A DNA stretch of 64,000 nt from Hawksworthiomyces lignivorus (taxonomy: Eukaryota; Ascomycota; Sordariomycetes; Ophiostomatales; Ophiostomataceae), in contig NTMA01000047.1 in assembly GCA_002917075.1 (NCBI GenBank), positions 186,001-250,000 on the forward strand. Direction: 5' to 3'. The notes beneath the pieces are model-generated. The model saw only the letters and a program-made list of their open reading frames with translations. It was not told where the DNA came from and ran no database searches. The translations under genes and the position numbers were made by a program. Positions within the stretch are counted from its first letter, which is position 1, and each line of letters begins with the position of its first letter. Of the stretch, positions 10,580 to 21,400 are shown in pieces.

Positions 10580-11703
10580 CTTGAGACTAGTTTTGCTTCC
10601 TTCTCCTCTTCAGTGGAGCTGTGATCCTCAAATATTTAGCGATGCCACCATGTTAACAAATGTAAATATGTGTACGTAATTTAGACGTGGAGTCGAAAAA
10701 AGAGGGAAGAAAATGCAACAAAAAGAATGACTTTTACCCGTTCACGGCAGCACACTCACACAATAGGAGGTAATTATCACGAAAACACGTCGTGTTATTA
10801 AAGAACAAGAGAGAAGAGAAAATCACCCGCCTTTCCGCTCAACAGAAAATGTCGTACTTAACACAGACTAGTTAGTTTGAGCCTTCTTAACGCAGATCCA
10901 GTACCTGCATATTGCTCTTAGAGTTACAGCAGTTAGGAAATGGGTGGCAGCTAGATCTGCAGATCCTGTGCGCTGAGTTTCTTGCATGAAGTCGTTTGTG
11001 TTTGTTTTCGTCCAGTCAACTACCCTCCCATGGAATATATGACTCGACCGGGATGGGGAAATTCTGCAGGTAGATGGCATCATTGTAGACTAGCGACAGC
11101 AAGGCGACGCACTGCTAGGCAATTAAAGTTTAAAATTAGTGAAGAATTCTATTCGGGTAATCCCTTTCGAACTGTCTACTACGGAAGATGTGAACGACAC
11201 GAAAAAGCATTTCCATGCCTCTTCTATGACGAACTTGCAATAATAGAGAAAGGAGCAGATTCAACAGAGGCCGGGCGCATGTCACATTTTCCATGAAAAA
11301 CTACTCCAGTTTGTTCAGACAAAAATTTTTATTTGTTTATTTATTTCCGTTTTTCCTCTTACTCAACACATCCAAGTTTTTTATTTCTATTTCCACAAAT
11401 GGCAAGGCTCCACCATCGCCATCTTCACGACGGGTTTCCTCCCGATAACCCATCATTGAAATGTAATTAATGAGCAAACAAGCTGCTCAGGCCGAACGCC
11501 GTAGTAGTATGCTTAGGGTGAAAGCAGCCACCCCCAAAGCCCAGATGTGATACGCGCTCATGCTTTCCAAATGCTCGAAAGCACACAAAGATAACGATCA
11601 AAATTGGAAAAAAAGGGGGGTATCATGGGGATAAGTCTACAAAGCCAATATAAGACAGTTAACCATCGAATCTAGCAAGTGATGCGACGACATGTCTCGT
11701 CAC
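10580..11703. other. Upstream region of the MFS gene
   Basis: Lies between two minus-strand genes: promoter of the MFS transporter and 3' flank of the CCCH gene. It is AT-rich. One 104-codon frame at 10982-11296 (+) has no recognisable domain and is not called. Confidence 0.4.
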
Positions 11704-13464
11704 TCAGAATTCGATGAAGTCTTTTTGGGTCACAAAGTCGGCATCCGCGTCGTCACTATTTCTGTCGGCTCCGACAAACTCGTCGACCTCGTCCGAGTCG
11801 ACATCGTCGCTGTTCACCGACTCATCACTCGACGCATCCACTAGGTCGGCGTCCTCTGCGTCGCCGGCGGAATCGCCATTATTGGTGTTCGATCGCCGCA
11901 TGAAGCTGGCCCGTTCGCGGTGCAGCAGCTTGCAGCCCTTCGTTTTACAAACGCCAGTGTTGCTAAAATCTGGACACTCAAACACATGGCGCTCTGTACA
12001 GTCTGCACCGTTGTCACAGTAGCCATAGATTCCAAAAGGACGGCACACTAGCGCACCTGCAGATACCTTAGAGTGAGTATAAGGACAATGGGGATTAGTG
12101 CAGTTGCCTTTTGCAAAATGTAGGCAAAACGGGGTTCGTTCAGGGGTGAGCTCATGAGACAGGTCGCAGTCAGAGCCGTTGGGGCAGTCGCCCTTTTGAA
12201 GAAACTCTTTGCAGACGGCGACTTTCGCTGGGTCGTGAATGTATCGGCACAATGGTCCTTTGGCACAGGATCCTAGAGAAAAGAGTGTGACAGGAAAACG
12301 AGATTGTCAAATGGTTAGTAAATCAGAGCCTGGGGCGATTGTCCATGCCGGTTAGTGGTTTCTTTCCCACTCCTGGGACGTGGACAAACAAAAGCGTGCG
12401 AATACGAATTCGGTGTAAAACAGGGAGGGGAATAAACAAAAATACCAGTCGTAGAAAATATTTTGCAGGGCTGATTTATCTTCTTTACAGTGCCCGCGCG
12501 CCTAGATGATGGAGATCGTAAGGTTGTCAGCGCAACACCACCAGATGGGCTGCAGGCAACATACCGTTGAGCCTTGACGACACCGTGGCGGTAAAGATTG
12601 CCATTCTTGCTGCGGTAGAACTTGACTCCCCCCACAACAGCAACTTTAGGTGTGCTAGATGGAGGATTCGGATCGCCTGAAGAAGAGTGAGCAGGGTTTA
12701 GAGCTAACGAATAAAGAGGAATAGAATCCCATCCACGTCGCAGGCACCCACCAGGAACTTTTACGAGCTTGCTGCCATTCTTTGCAACGGAAAACGGAAT
12801 CCCCTGTACCACAATCTGATACGTGTTAAGAGCGTGACCGTTGGTCGTGGTGCCAGCACGACCAGCAGTGTCTGCGCCATTTGCTAAGTAGCTGAAATGG
12901 TGTCGGAGCTTGGCGCGTTCCCGCTCGTCTCTGATTTTCTGCTTCTGCAGGCGCGTCTGTTCGATGGCCTTGGTGCGTGCCTGCGCCTCCTTCTCGTAGA
13001 CGCTCGAGTTGATTAGCTGCATGTGACGATCTGTTCGGGCCACCCACGATGTCTTGTTGTCCTTCGCGTTAGACGATCCCGTGTCAGAGTTGTTGGCAGA
13101 CGAATCTCCGCCAGCTGAGTCGCTCTGCTGATCCGTTTTTGAGCTGCTCGATCCATTTAGAACCAGAGTCCGGTTTCGGAATGGTGCTGGCTTTCCAACA
13201 CGATAGCCTCCTCGTGGCGGGTAAGATGGTCGGTGATATGGGTGGCTGTAAGTTGTGGGCGCAGCGTGAGCGCGGTAGCTGCCAGTATGAGACGTTTGCG
13301 GCACAGAAGAAATGCCAGCCTGTTGGTTTTTGTGGCGATTGATGTGGCCTATATTGTCAGAGAAAAGGAACAATAATTACGGGAATACAAAACTGAAGTA
13401 AAGGACAAAGCATACCTGCAAGGTGGCTAATCCGAGCCAATAGCTCCTGATCTTCGGTAGACAT
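11704..13464 (-). CDS. CCCH zinc-finger protein with five tandem fingers (ZC3H3/Red5-like)
   Basis: Five exons: 13464-13416, 13348-12752, 12676-12565, 12501-12446 and 12272-11704. The introns are 67, 75, 63 and 173 bp, and the product is 460 residues. The start MSTEDQELLARISHLA is set by the first short exon. A disordered middle holds the conserved block GGVKFYRSKNGNLYRHGVVK. Five CCCH fingers follow from about residue 265: C-x8-C-x5-C-x3-H, C-x8-C-x5-C-x3-H, C-x7-C-x4-C-x3-H, C-x8-C-x5-C-x3-H and C-x8-C-x4-C-x3-H. An acidic Ser/Asp-rich tail ends DFIEF. Five-finger proteins of this type include human ZC3H3 and S. pombe Red5, which act in nuclear poly(A) RNA metabolism. RNA binding is strongly expected, and the exact orthology is inference. 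The first finger is split by the 173-bp intron. Confidence 0.88.
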
Positions 13465-13954
13465 ATCAAGAACGAAAAAATCTAATGTGTGAGGAATGCG
13501 AACTGAGTGCAAGGCGCGAAATACGGGGCGGGTGAGACGCAAACGAGAGACAGCTTCATGAAGTACGCAAGAAAGAAATGGAATATGAAGATGAGAATCT
13601 GGTCATATAATAATGATGTTGCGGCCTAAGCAAAATCAGAAGCGCTGTCTGGCTTACGGTGGCGGCAAAGTTTGTTGACCAATTAAAGGCAAGTACGTAA
13701 ATCAGTAATGGCAAATATTTTCACGTGATTTGAGAGCAAAAATTGCACCAAACCTAACGCGGCTGCACTAGTATTACGTACCTCATTTCAAGCACGGCTC
13801 AAGCTCTCTTGAACTCCACTTTGGTCGTCGACATCACAGACCCGCAGCTTCTGTTTAACTAGGGGCGCGCTCAGAACAGCGCCTGCTATCCCATACCAGC
13901 GATCTCTTTCTCCTCCTTGCTGATTTCAGAAAGTTCGTCTATCCCTTCGCCGAG
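13465..13954. promoter_or_regulatory. Divergent promoter of CCCH gene and TFG2
   Basis: A 490-bp spacer between two divergent genes, both linked to nuclear RNA synthesis or processing. It contains CCAAT at 13679-13683 and the 8-bp palindrome TCACGTGA at 13721-13728. The same palindrome is in the VPS26/RPL9 spacer. Confidence 0.5.
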
Positions 13955-15375
13955 ATGGACGACGGCGCGACAGTAAAGACGGAGGCGATGCCTGTCAAGA
14001 TGGAGGTTGACGCTGAAGACGGCGGGGCCTTGGCAAACGTTCCGGCTGCCGCAAACGCAGATGACGATATCTACGAAGACGCTGGCGACTTGGAGTTTTT
14101 CGACCCCTCGCAGCCGGCGTTCGCCAGCATGTACTTGGTGCGGGTGCCTCCATACTTGTGGGAGGCTTGGGACAAGCTGGATGATGATGCAGAGATCCAG
14201 GTAGCAACTTTGCGCCAATGGAGTGAGAAAGGCAAGAACGGGGAGTCGAAGGTATGCACCCATAGCTCTCGTCTGACATCGACTCAAAATTTTCCTCCTC
14301 TTTCTGACTTCGCAGTACCGTATGAGAATGCTTCTCCGGAGCGATCTGGCTCATCATCAGACCATCCCCAAAGAATACGATCTCGACCTACCAATGGTGG
14401 ATACGAAGGGAGTCCAGAATACACAGGTCAAGAACACCTTTCTTTTCAGCGAGCAAGATCTGCCAGGATTTAAGGCAAAAAACAAAGCGCGTGCCGAGGC
14501 CGCGGCAGCGGGAATCCCGGCGCACCTGCTTCGCCAGAAGACCGATCGAGTCGAGAAGCCAGCACACCACCATTACCAGCACGGGCGGCGACAACGGCAA
14601 GAGTTTTTCCGAAAAGCGATTCCAAGTAAGCGCCTCTGCTGTCTCTCTCACCTCCTTGCGTAGTACAACTTCGCGTGGGGATGCTGTCCCCTGTACCGAA
14701 AGCTAATATGCCTTTTCCAAGAAAAAACGACCGTTGCCGGCCGGATCCGGCACGAGCTGAACTGCGCACCGGTCAAAAATCCCGAGTCCGATTTCATCCT
14801 TAACGAGCGCGCGCGCGCCGCTATGGTGCCCAAAGCCCAGGTCAAATTTGGCGATGCGTCCAAGCCCGAGTTCCGCATTATTGGCAGCGGCGGCATTGCC
14901 AGCCAAACTTATGCAACAGACTTTATTGTACGCTTATCCTTTTCTTGCTCCGTGCGGTTTTTTTGGTGTTATGTGTTGTCTGTTTACTAACTCCAACAAG
15001 AAAACGGCTCAACCCGCACCAAAAACCAAGAAGGTGGAGGCCAAAACGGCTCGCATGCCAGAGAACGACTTGCTCGATCTCATCTTTGCGTGTTTTGCTC
15101 GCTTCCGTTTTTGGTCCATGCGTGCACTACGTGCCGAAATCCCCCAGCCTGAAATTTACCTGAGGCAGACCCTTGAGAAGGTCGCCGATTTGCACCGCAG
15201 CGGGCGGTTCGCAAACAACTGGGAGCTAAAGGCTGAAAACCGGAAAGATGGCTCCGCTACGGCTGAGTTGAAGGCATCCGAGTTCGTGGCCGAGGTGGCG
15301 GAAACAGCCGAGACGGAGACGGATGGCGAGGAGGAGGATGTGAAGCTAGAGGACGTGATACCAACCGCGCCGTAG
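13955..15375 (+). CDS. TFG2: Transcription initiation factor IIF, beta subunit
   Basis: RAP30-type small subunit of TFIIF, which escorts RNA polymerase II into the pre-initiation complex. Exons are 13955-14251, 14316-14625, 14722-14927 and 15001-15375, giving 395 residues (yeast Tfg2 has 400). The N-terminal dimerisation part has LVRVPPYLWEAWDKL, then the acidic-aromatic QNTQVKNTFLFSEQDLPGF. The junction RKAIPKKTTVAGRIRHELNC is a family hallmark. The C-terminal winged helix is ENDLLDLIFACFARFRFWSM followed by RQTLEKVADLHRSGRFANNW. Introns are 64, 96 and 73 bp. The tail is acidic. The second exon carries a His/Arg/Gln-rich stretch before the junction, in a region that varies among fungi. Identity is secure. 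Confidence 0.94.
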
Positions 15376-15884
15376 TAAGAGCACGAATAGCTAGGCCCCC
15401 CAGGCTCATGTTCAGTTTGCTTATTATTGTCTTACTTCTTAGACATGGCGTTGTGGTTTCATATGGGTAAGGTTTCATCGCGTTCCAAAATATATGTATT
15501 ATAACTACATACTACAGGCAATTGAGTAAAGAAGAGTAACCCATTTTGCGCATGTGCGTATTTGACTCTGTAAAGTATATCAAACTGGTAGGATACTGAA
15601 ATCTAGAAATCCAGAAAGCGCTTGAAACGTCCACATGTTTAAAAGTGAATCCAACGAAACACAACTCGAAAAGAGAAGCATTATCAGCGAATTTTCAAAG
15701 GTGCAGCTGATGTCTGGGCTGCAATTAAATAGCTTTTGAACCATCCGGGACGGCGCTGAGACTGCGCTGGGACTGCGGAGTAGTACTAAATTGTCGCTGT
15801 AAAATTTACTGAATAGAGCGGAGATATCTCCGCCCATCGGATTACGAGGCGTATGCTTGTACAGGTACTTGAATCATACAAGAA
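15376..15884. other. Spacer TFG2 to HAD gene
   Basis: 3' flank of TFG2 and promoter of the next gene. It is AT-rich. An 85-codon minus-strand frame (15580-15837) has no recognisable features. No gene seen. Confidence 0.4.
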
Positions 15885-16937
15885 ATGGTCAACTACTTGT
15901 TACGTCACTTCGTCCTTCTTCTTTTTCTTCTTGCTATGCTAACTAAGCTTCTGCGCAACGCCCGTCCTCGAAACACAGCTATGCATATTGTTCTCGATTT
16001 TGACGGTACAATTACGGTTCAAGACACTATCCACAATTTGGCCAGTTTTGCAACTACTTACAAGGACAACGATGGAAGCCTCGATGCTAGTCGCACCTCT
16101 TGGGCGGACCGGTGGAAGACCATCGTCGACAACTACGTCACCGAACATCGTAATCATACTAGCACTTATCAACCTGGAGAAGACTTACGCGTCACGCTCG
16201 TACATGAACTTGCGTTCCTGCGGAGTCTACGGGAGGTAGACAGACGGTCAGTCCAAGCAATTCGCGAAACTGAGCTATTTGCTGGGTTAGAGCCCCTCCC
16301 AGAACGATTAGTGGAAGCAGGCCGGCAAGCCATAGGCGGCGGCGGCGGCGGCGGCGATATTTACCTACGCCGGGGATTCTCTTCGTTTCTTGCTGAGACA
16401 GCCGCACGCCGCTGGCCCGTCTCTGTCGTATCAGTAAATTGGTCGGACGCCTGGATTCGAGGGGTGCTCCAGGGCGGCAGGCAAAATGGAGACGATACAG
16501 AAGCACAAGCCGTTGATGACATCCGCATATTTGCCAACGCGATCACTGAGGCGGGTGACATCATCCCGAACTTCCATAGAGAAGACGGCGACGATAAGAA
16601 CGAGCCCATTGCGTCCTGCTCCGACAAACTGGAGGCTATGGAAGCCGCTGTGCGCTTGGCCGGATCTGCAGATGACCAGGTCATCTACATTGGTGACTCA
16701 ACGACAGACTTGGGGTGCCTGATCCACGCTCGTGGTGGTGGCATCGTGATGACGGACGGGCCGGAAAAGAGCGGGCTCCTCAGAACTCTGGCAAGATTAG
16801 GGTACGCCGTGCCGCACGTTTCAACCACTCCAAAGTTTAGCAGACATGGAGCGAAGCAAGAAGATACTCCTCCAAAGCTTGCTTGGGCTAGGGATTTTGA
16901 AGAAATTACGTCCTCTGGTATTTTAAATGAGGTATGA
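15885..16937 (+). CDS. HAD-superfamily phosphatase (phosphoserine phosphatase-like)
   Basis: Single-exon hydrolase of the haloacid dehalogenase superfamily. It has motif I LDFDGTITV (nucleophile Asp in DFDGT, about residues 38-42 from the first Met), a lysine motif SCSDKLEAM, and motif IV IYIGDSTTDLG (about 267-277). These are the catalytic residues for Mg-dependent phosphate transfer. The substrate is unknown; related fungal proteins are annotated only as HAD-like hydrolases. There is a start question. The ATG at 15885 gives 350 residues with a hydrophobic leader (LLRHFVLLLFLLAM), while Met33 at 15981 gives MHIVLDFDGTIT, where most relatives begin. I favour 15981, because the leader lies where relatives have nothing. 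A poly-Gly run (residues 151-157) interrupts the cap region. Confidence 0.85.
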   Translation: MVNYLLRHFVLLLFLLAMLTKLLRNARPRNTAMHIVLDFDGTITVQDTIHNLASFATTYKDNDGSLDASRTSWADRWKTIVDNYVTEHRNHTSTYQPGEDLRVTLVHELAFLRSLREVDRRSVQAIRETELFAGLEPLPERLVEAGRQAIGGGGGGGDIYLRRGFSSFLAETAARRWPVSVVSVNWSDAWIRGVLQGGRQNGDDTEAQAVDDIRIFANAITEAGDIIPNFHREDGDDKNEPIASCSDKLEAMEAAVRLAGSADDQVIYIGDSTTDLGCLIHARGGGIVMTDGPEKSGLLRTLARLGYAVPHVSTTPKFSRHGAKQEDTPPKLAWARDFEEITSSGILNEV

Positions 16938-17324
16938 ACAAAAGTAAAGAAGGAAAGTTAAAAGTTCATTTCTTTGTACAGAACATATATTGCTCTCGAT
17001 ATATATAGAAAGGAGCGAACAATGAAACTGGGAACAGATTACAAACAAGTCTCTGAACAAAGGGGAGTGAAATGCTCAGAAGAGAGCGGTGTTCAGCTCT
17101 GTGGATAACGCCTAGATGATTTCCTACATGTACAGCATATGTACTGGGCACTAAAAGTATATAAGAACGAAGACCTTAGAGTTTAATGCTGAAATGTGAC
17201 TTCAGGTTGTAGAAACCATCGGTGCATCACTTATATCATAGCCTGGTGGGTTTGAAGACCTTCATCTAGCTTTTCTCAAGCTTGCCTAGAGACAAGAGGC
17301 CATAGCCCGGATTCCTACATCAAT
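16938..17324. other. Spacer before hypothetical gene
   Basis: AT-rich 387-bp spacer between two plus-strand frames. I see nothing recognisable in it. Confidence 0.35.
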
Positions 17325-17825
17325 ATGCGTTTCTCCTACCGCCACGTAATATTCACCTGTGACCATAGTAAGGTCCAGATATATCCGCCAAAAAGACATC
17401 AAACTCAAGAGGTATTCCGTATGGTCGCTATACGGGTGGCTGGTAAATGTAAGGCCTGCCAGGCGCGGGTCCAAGAGCACGCCATCTTCGACCAAGTTAA
17501 CATTTGCTACCAGTCCCTGAGAGATGATTTTGACCGGCGAATGCTAGGCGTTAAGGAGAAAGGTAAAATGGAGGATAATTGTTTTTCTGAAGAGGGTGTC
17601 ACTTCGTCGGACAGCAAATTCCCAGAAGATTTGCCATCTTCAATCAATCTCCAACAGCCGCAAAATAACGGGGATCAGAAGAATGACAACCAAAAGCTGA
17701 GTGAGCGGATACGAAGGCTGCGGGAGGAGCTGGAGCGACAGGTCCAGGCTTGGGACAAGACGAAAGACCAAATCTCCGACTATGAAGAAGCTGTTGTAGC
17801 TTCTGATTTAGAGATGCATTTCTAA
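17325..17825 (+). CDS. Small hypothetical protein with Cys/His knuckle and coiled coil
   Basis: A 166-residue open frame that I cannot assign to a family. The N-terminal third contains FTCDHSKVQ and, about 30 residues later, GKCKACQARVQEH. That C-x-H...C-x2-C spacing resembles small zinc-knuckle proteins common among uncharacterised fungal ORFs. The C-terminal part (NQKLSERIRRLREELERQVQ and following) is a strongly charged predicted coiled coil. There is no signal peptide and no intron is needed. It is on the same strand as the flanking HAD and RAD17 genes. Support is the length of the frame and its protein-like composition. It could be a chance frame, or the last exon of a longer gene. Confidence 0.5.
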   Translation: MRFSYRHVIFTCDHSKVQIYPPKRHQTQEVFRMVAIRVAGKCKACQARVQEHAIFDQVNICYQSLRDDFDRRMLGVKEKGKMEDNCFSEEGVTSSDSKFPEDLPSSINLQQPQNNGDQKNDNQKLSERIRRLREELERQVQAWDKTKDQISDYEEAVVASDLEMHF

Positions 17826-18480
17826 CCCATTGGCATTGCCTAGAGAAATACAAAATTTTATGACTTAGATTACCGTCCTCTTCGCAATTTTAATCTCAAA
17901 TACTTCACTTTTTGGTTACCTTAATTATCGAATTTCATGATCCCATGAAAAATGGCAATTATTAAAACTCGCTGAGGTAACACTGTCGTCAGGATTGATT
18001 TTGGTCAATCCATTTAACCATATGATGTTTCCGAATACCAGTGTGCTCTTAGAAATACAGTAATTGGTTAGCTTCTTAGCTCCGCGAATCCATTGGCCTG
18101 GGATGGCCCAGCTTTGTTGCTGTGGGTCTCATAGGGAAAAGGAGGGGAGGCTACTATTTGTGAGGTCAGACCAAGGTTGCTGTGGATCGTGCTTTCCCCC
18201 TGTAAATACTGCATAGTAAATTTGGTTGAGTTGCCTTTTGCTCTTTCCTTCTTGTTCAAACAACGCGAAGATTGCACCATAAGGAAAACTGCTCCTTCCT
18301 TTGTCAATCGACATCGAATGAAATTCCTACGAAAGACGACAAAAATGGAAAGACTTAACTGACTGCGTCAAGGAACATCGACAGCTTCCCTCAGCATTAC
18401 TAGCATCGCCGCCTTCTCCATTGCCGGACGCCAGATGACCACGACAGTCGCGCCTCCTTTCTCTTCTCCCCCCCTGCGTC
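17826..18480. other. RAD17 upstream region
   Basis: AT-rich 655-bp spacer. The last 60 bp before the RAD17 ATG are pyrimidine-rich (cctcctttctcttctc type). I did not see an MluI cell-cycle box (ACGCGT). No gene seen. Confidence 0.4.
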
Positions 18481-21400
18481 ATGGCGCCCCGCCGCAAGAG
18501 GGTAGTCCTGGACGACTCCGACAGCGAAGAAGAGAGGGCACGCGAGCAGCGGAAAACGAGCCTGCGAAACTTTTTCTCTCCAAACGGGAAGGCGGCTGCC
18601 GCGAACCCAAACGCATCACCGTCTGCTCGTGCTGGCCCAACAACACCTGTTGCCTCCCCTACGCCAGTTCGGAGAAAGAAAATAACTCCCCAGGATGACT
18701 CACCCTCAAAGAAGTCTCCAACAAAGAGTGGCGATGGAAACAATGCCTCTTCTGCTTTAGCAAACTCGCCATTTGGGCGGATATTGTCGAACCGAGTTAA
18801 GGACAATGGGAATGCGAATGGTAACAGCAACAGCCCTGGAAAGAGTCCTTGTTCCAGCCCAGAGAAGAAAAGAGGCGGTAAGGGGTCGAAAGGACAGATG
18901 GATGAGAAGGGCAAGTCCGCAGATCTGGTTGCCCTCTTTACAAAGCAGGCCGAGAAGGCGCAGAACTCGCCTCCAAAAAAGACGACTATCAGCCACAGCA
19001 CTGCCCATCACAATGGCACCGAAATCGACGACCCGATTCTATCTGATGATGATGCATTGGGAGATGATGACGAGATTGCGGATAGTAGTGCCGTGGTTGC
19101 GAGTTACGTGAGCAGCCGCGCGCAGAAGAGGTGGAAGCATGCAGGCCAGGCATTCTCATCAAAGTCAGCGGTACCGTCATCTCAGTCGCAGGCCCAGTCG
19201 CTCCCAAACAGCCAAAAGTTCAAGCGGCCGCTACGTCCAAATCGGACAAATAGCATTGCGACAGGTAACGACGGCGACGACGACTTGCGGCCCTGGTCCG
19301 AACGCTTCGGACCCACGAATCTTGACGAGCTAGTCGTGCACAAAAAGAAAGTAGCTGATGTACGGCGGTGGCTAGAGGATGTGCTGCAAGGCCGCATGCG
19401 CCAACGATTACTTATCCTGAAAGGGGCGGCAGGCACTGGAAAGACGTCCACGGTGCGGCTCCTGGCCAAGGATATGGACCTGGACATCCTGGAATGGCGG
19501 AACCCAACAGGTGGCTCGACGGGCGGGGCATCATCCCTGGGTTTTGCATCTACAGCAGTACAATTCGACGAATTTTTAAACCGGGGTTCACGATTTACGC
19601 AATTGGATCTTGACGGTGCTAGCTCCGAAAGCGACGACGACGCTATTACAGCTAAGGGCCAAGCAGGCGCAGCTTCAGAGGACCTTGACCTCCACCAGCG
19701 CCGAAAGATTATTGTTATCGAAGAGTTTCCCAACACATTCGCGAGGTCCTCAAGCGTCTTGACAGGATTTCGAAATAGTGTTTTGCAATATTTGGCAACC
19801 AACACGCCATCTCTGGCAGCGTATGCTCAAAACCGAGGCACATTTGACATGAAAGCTATTGTTCCAATCGTAATGATCGTGTCTGAAACGCTTCTCACAA
19901 CAACTTCCGCCTCGGCCGACAGTTTCACAGCACATCGGCTGTTAGGGCCTGAGATCCTACGGCACCCAGGCACATGCCTCATCGAATTCAATGCTATCGC
20001 GCCATCGCTACTTGCTAAGGCACTGGAGCTGGTTGTACAGAAGGAAGCGAGAAAATCAGGCAGACGGCGTACACCCGGTCCACAAGTCCTCCGGCGGCTG
20101 GGCGAGGTGGGCGATATACGGAGTGCTGTAGCGTCATTGGAGTTCCTCTGTGTCAAGGGCGATAATGACGGTGATTGGGGCGCCAAAGTAGCGTTTACAA
20201 AGAACCGCAAAGGTCCTAAAGACGCTGCACTTACACGAGGCGAGCGTGAAACTTTGGAGATGGTGTCACAGCGGGAGGCAAGTTTGGGAGTGTTCCATGC
20301 AGTCGGTAAAGTGGTATACAACAAACGGGACGACTTACCGCCGCCGCCAGGCAGTGACCTAGCAGAGGCGGAAATGCTGCCAGATTATTTGGCACATCAT
20401 TCGCGACCAAAGCCGTCTATGGTGACAGTAGATACGCTCATCGACGAGACCGGCACTGACACGCATACATTTATCTCTGCGCTGCATGAAAACTACGCAC
20501 TTTCGTGTGAGCAAACAGGGCCTCAAGACCCTATGTCATCGATCGACTATATTAACGGGTGCATCGAGTACCTCTCCGAAAGTGATCTGCTATGTCCCAC
20601 ATGGGACATTTTCTTTGGCGGTCGCGGCACAAGTCGGTTTAACTACGGGCGGGACTCGGGGAGCCATGTGCTGCGCCAAGACGAGATGGCCTTTCAAGTG
20701 GCTGTGCGAGGCTTGCTATTTTCGCTTCCCTCGCCTGTCAAGCGGTCATCTGGCAACCATTACCAAAGACCTGGTGGCTTGTCTAACGGTAGTGGAGGCG
20801 GACAGGGCGGCGGTGGCGGTGACCAGTTTAAGATGTTTTATCCAACTAGCCTGAAGCTATGGCGCAGCCGAGAGGAGCTGGAAGCATTGGTCGATATCTG
20901 GGCGACGAAATTGTTGCGAGGCGAAATGTCGGCATCACCACACGCGAGCTCGCTTGTTCAGTCTTCGCAGCAACCGCTTACGAACCGTGCCCTGGCCTTC
21001 CGCAGGCCGCCGAAGTTTGCTAGCAGCAGTCAAGCGGCGAGCCAAGTTTCAACGCAGCCGCAACAGCCTAATGGTTTGCAGCCCGTGAAACGCGAGGAGA
21101 ACGGTAATGGAGCCGACGAGTCAGGGCCCATAGTATTATCTCTAGGCAGCTCAGCGCGGAATGAGATGATCCTTGAGCGACTGCCTTACATGGCGTTGAT
21201 GGCACGAGGGAGGAAGAAACAGTACTGTTCATTCGGGTCATCAATACCGAGCTTTGGCTTGCGCGATCTTGAAAAGGTCGTTTCTTTCCACGGTATTGGC
21301 GCACCAACATCGACGATCGAAGATGCAGATGAGGACGGAGACGACGATGGAGCTTATGGTAGCGGTATCGGTGGTAGCAACAGAAGCGGAAGAGCTGATG

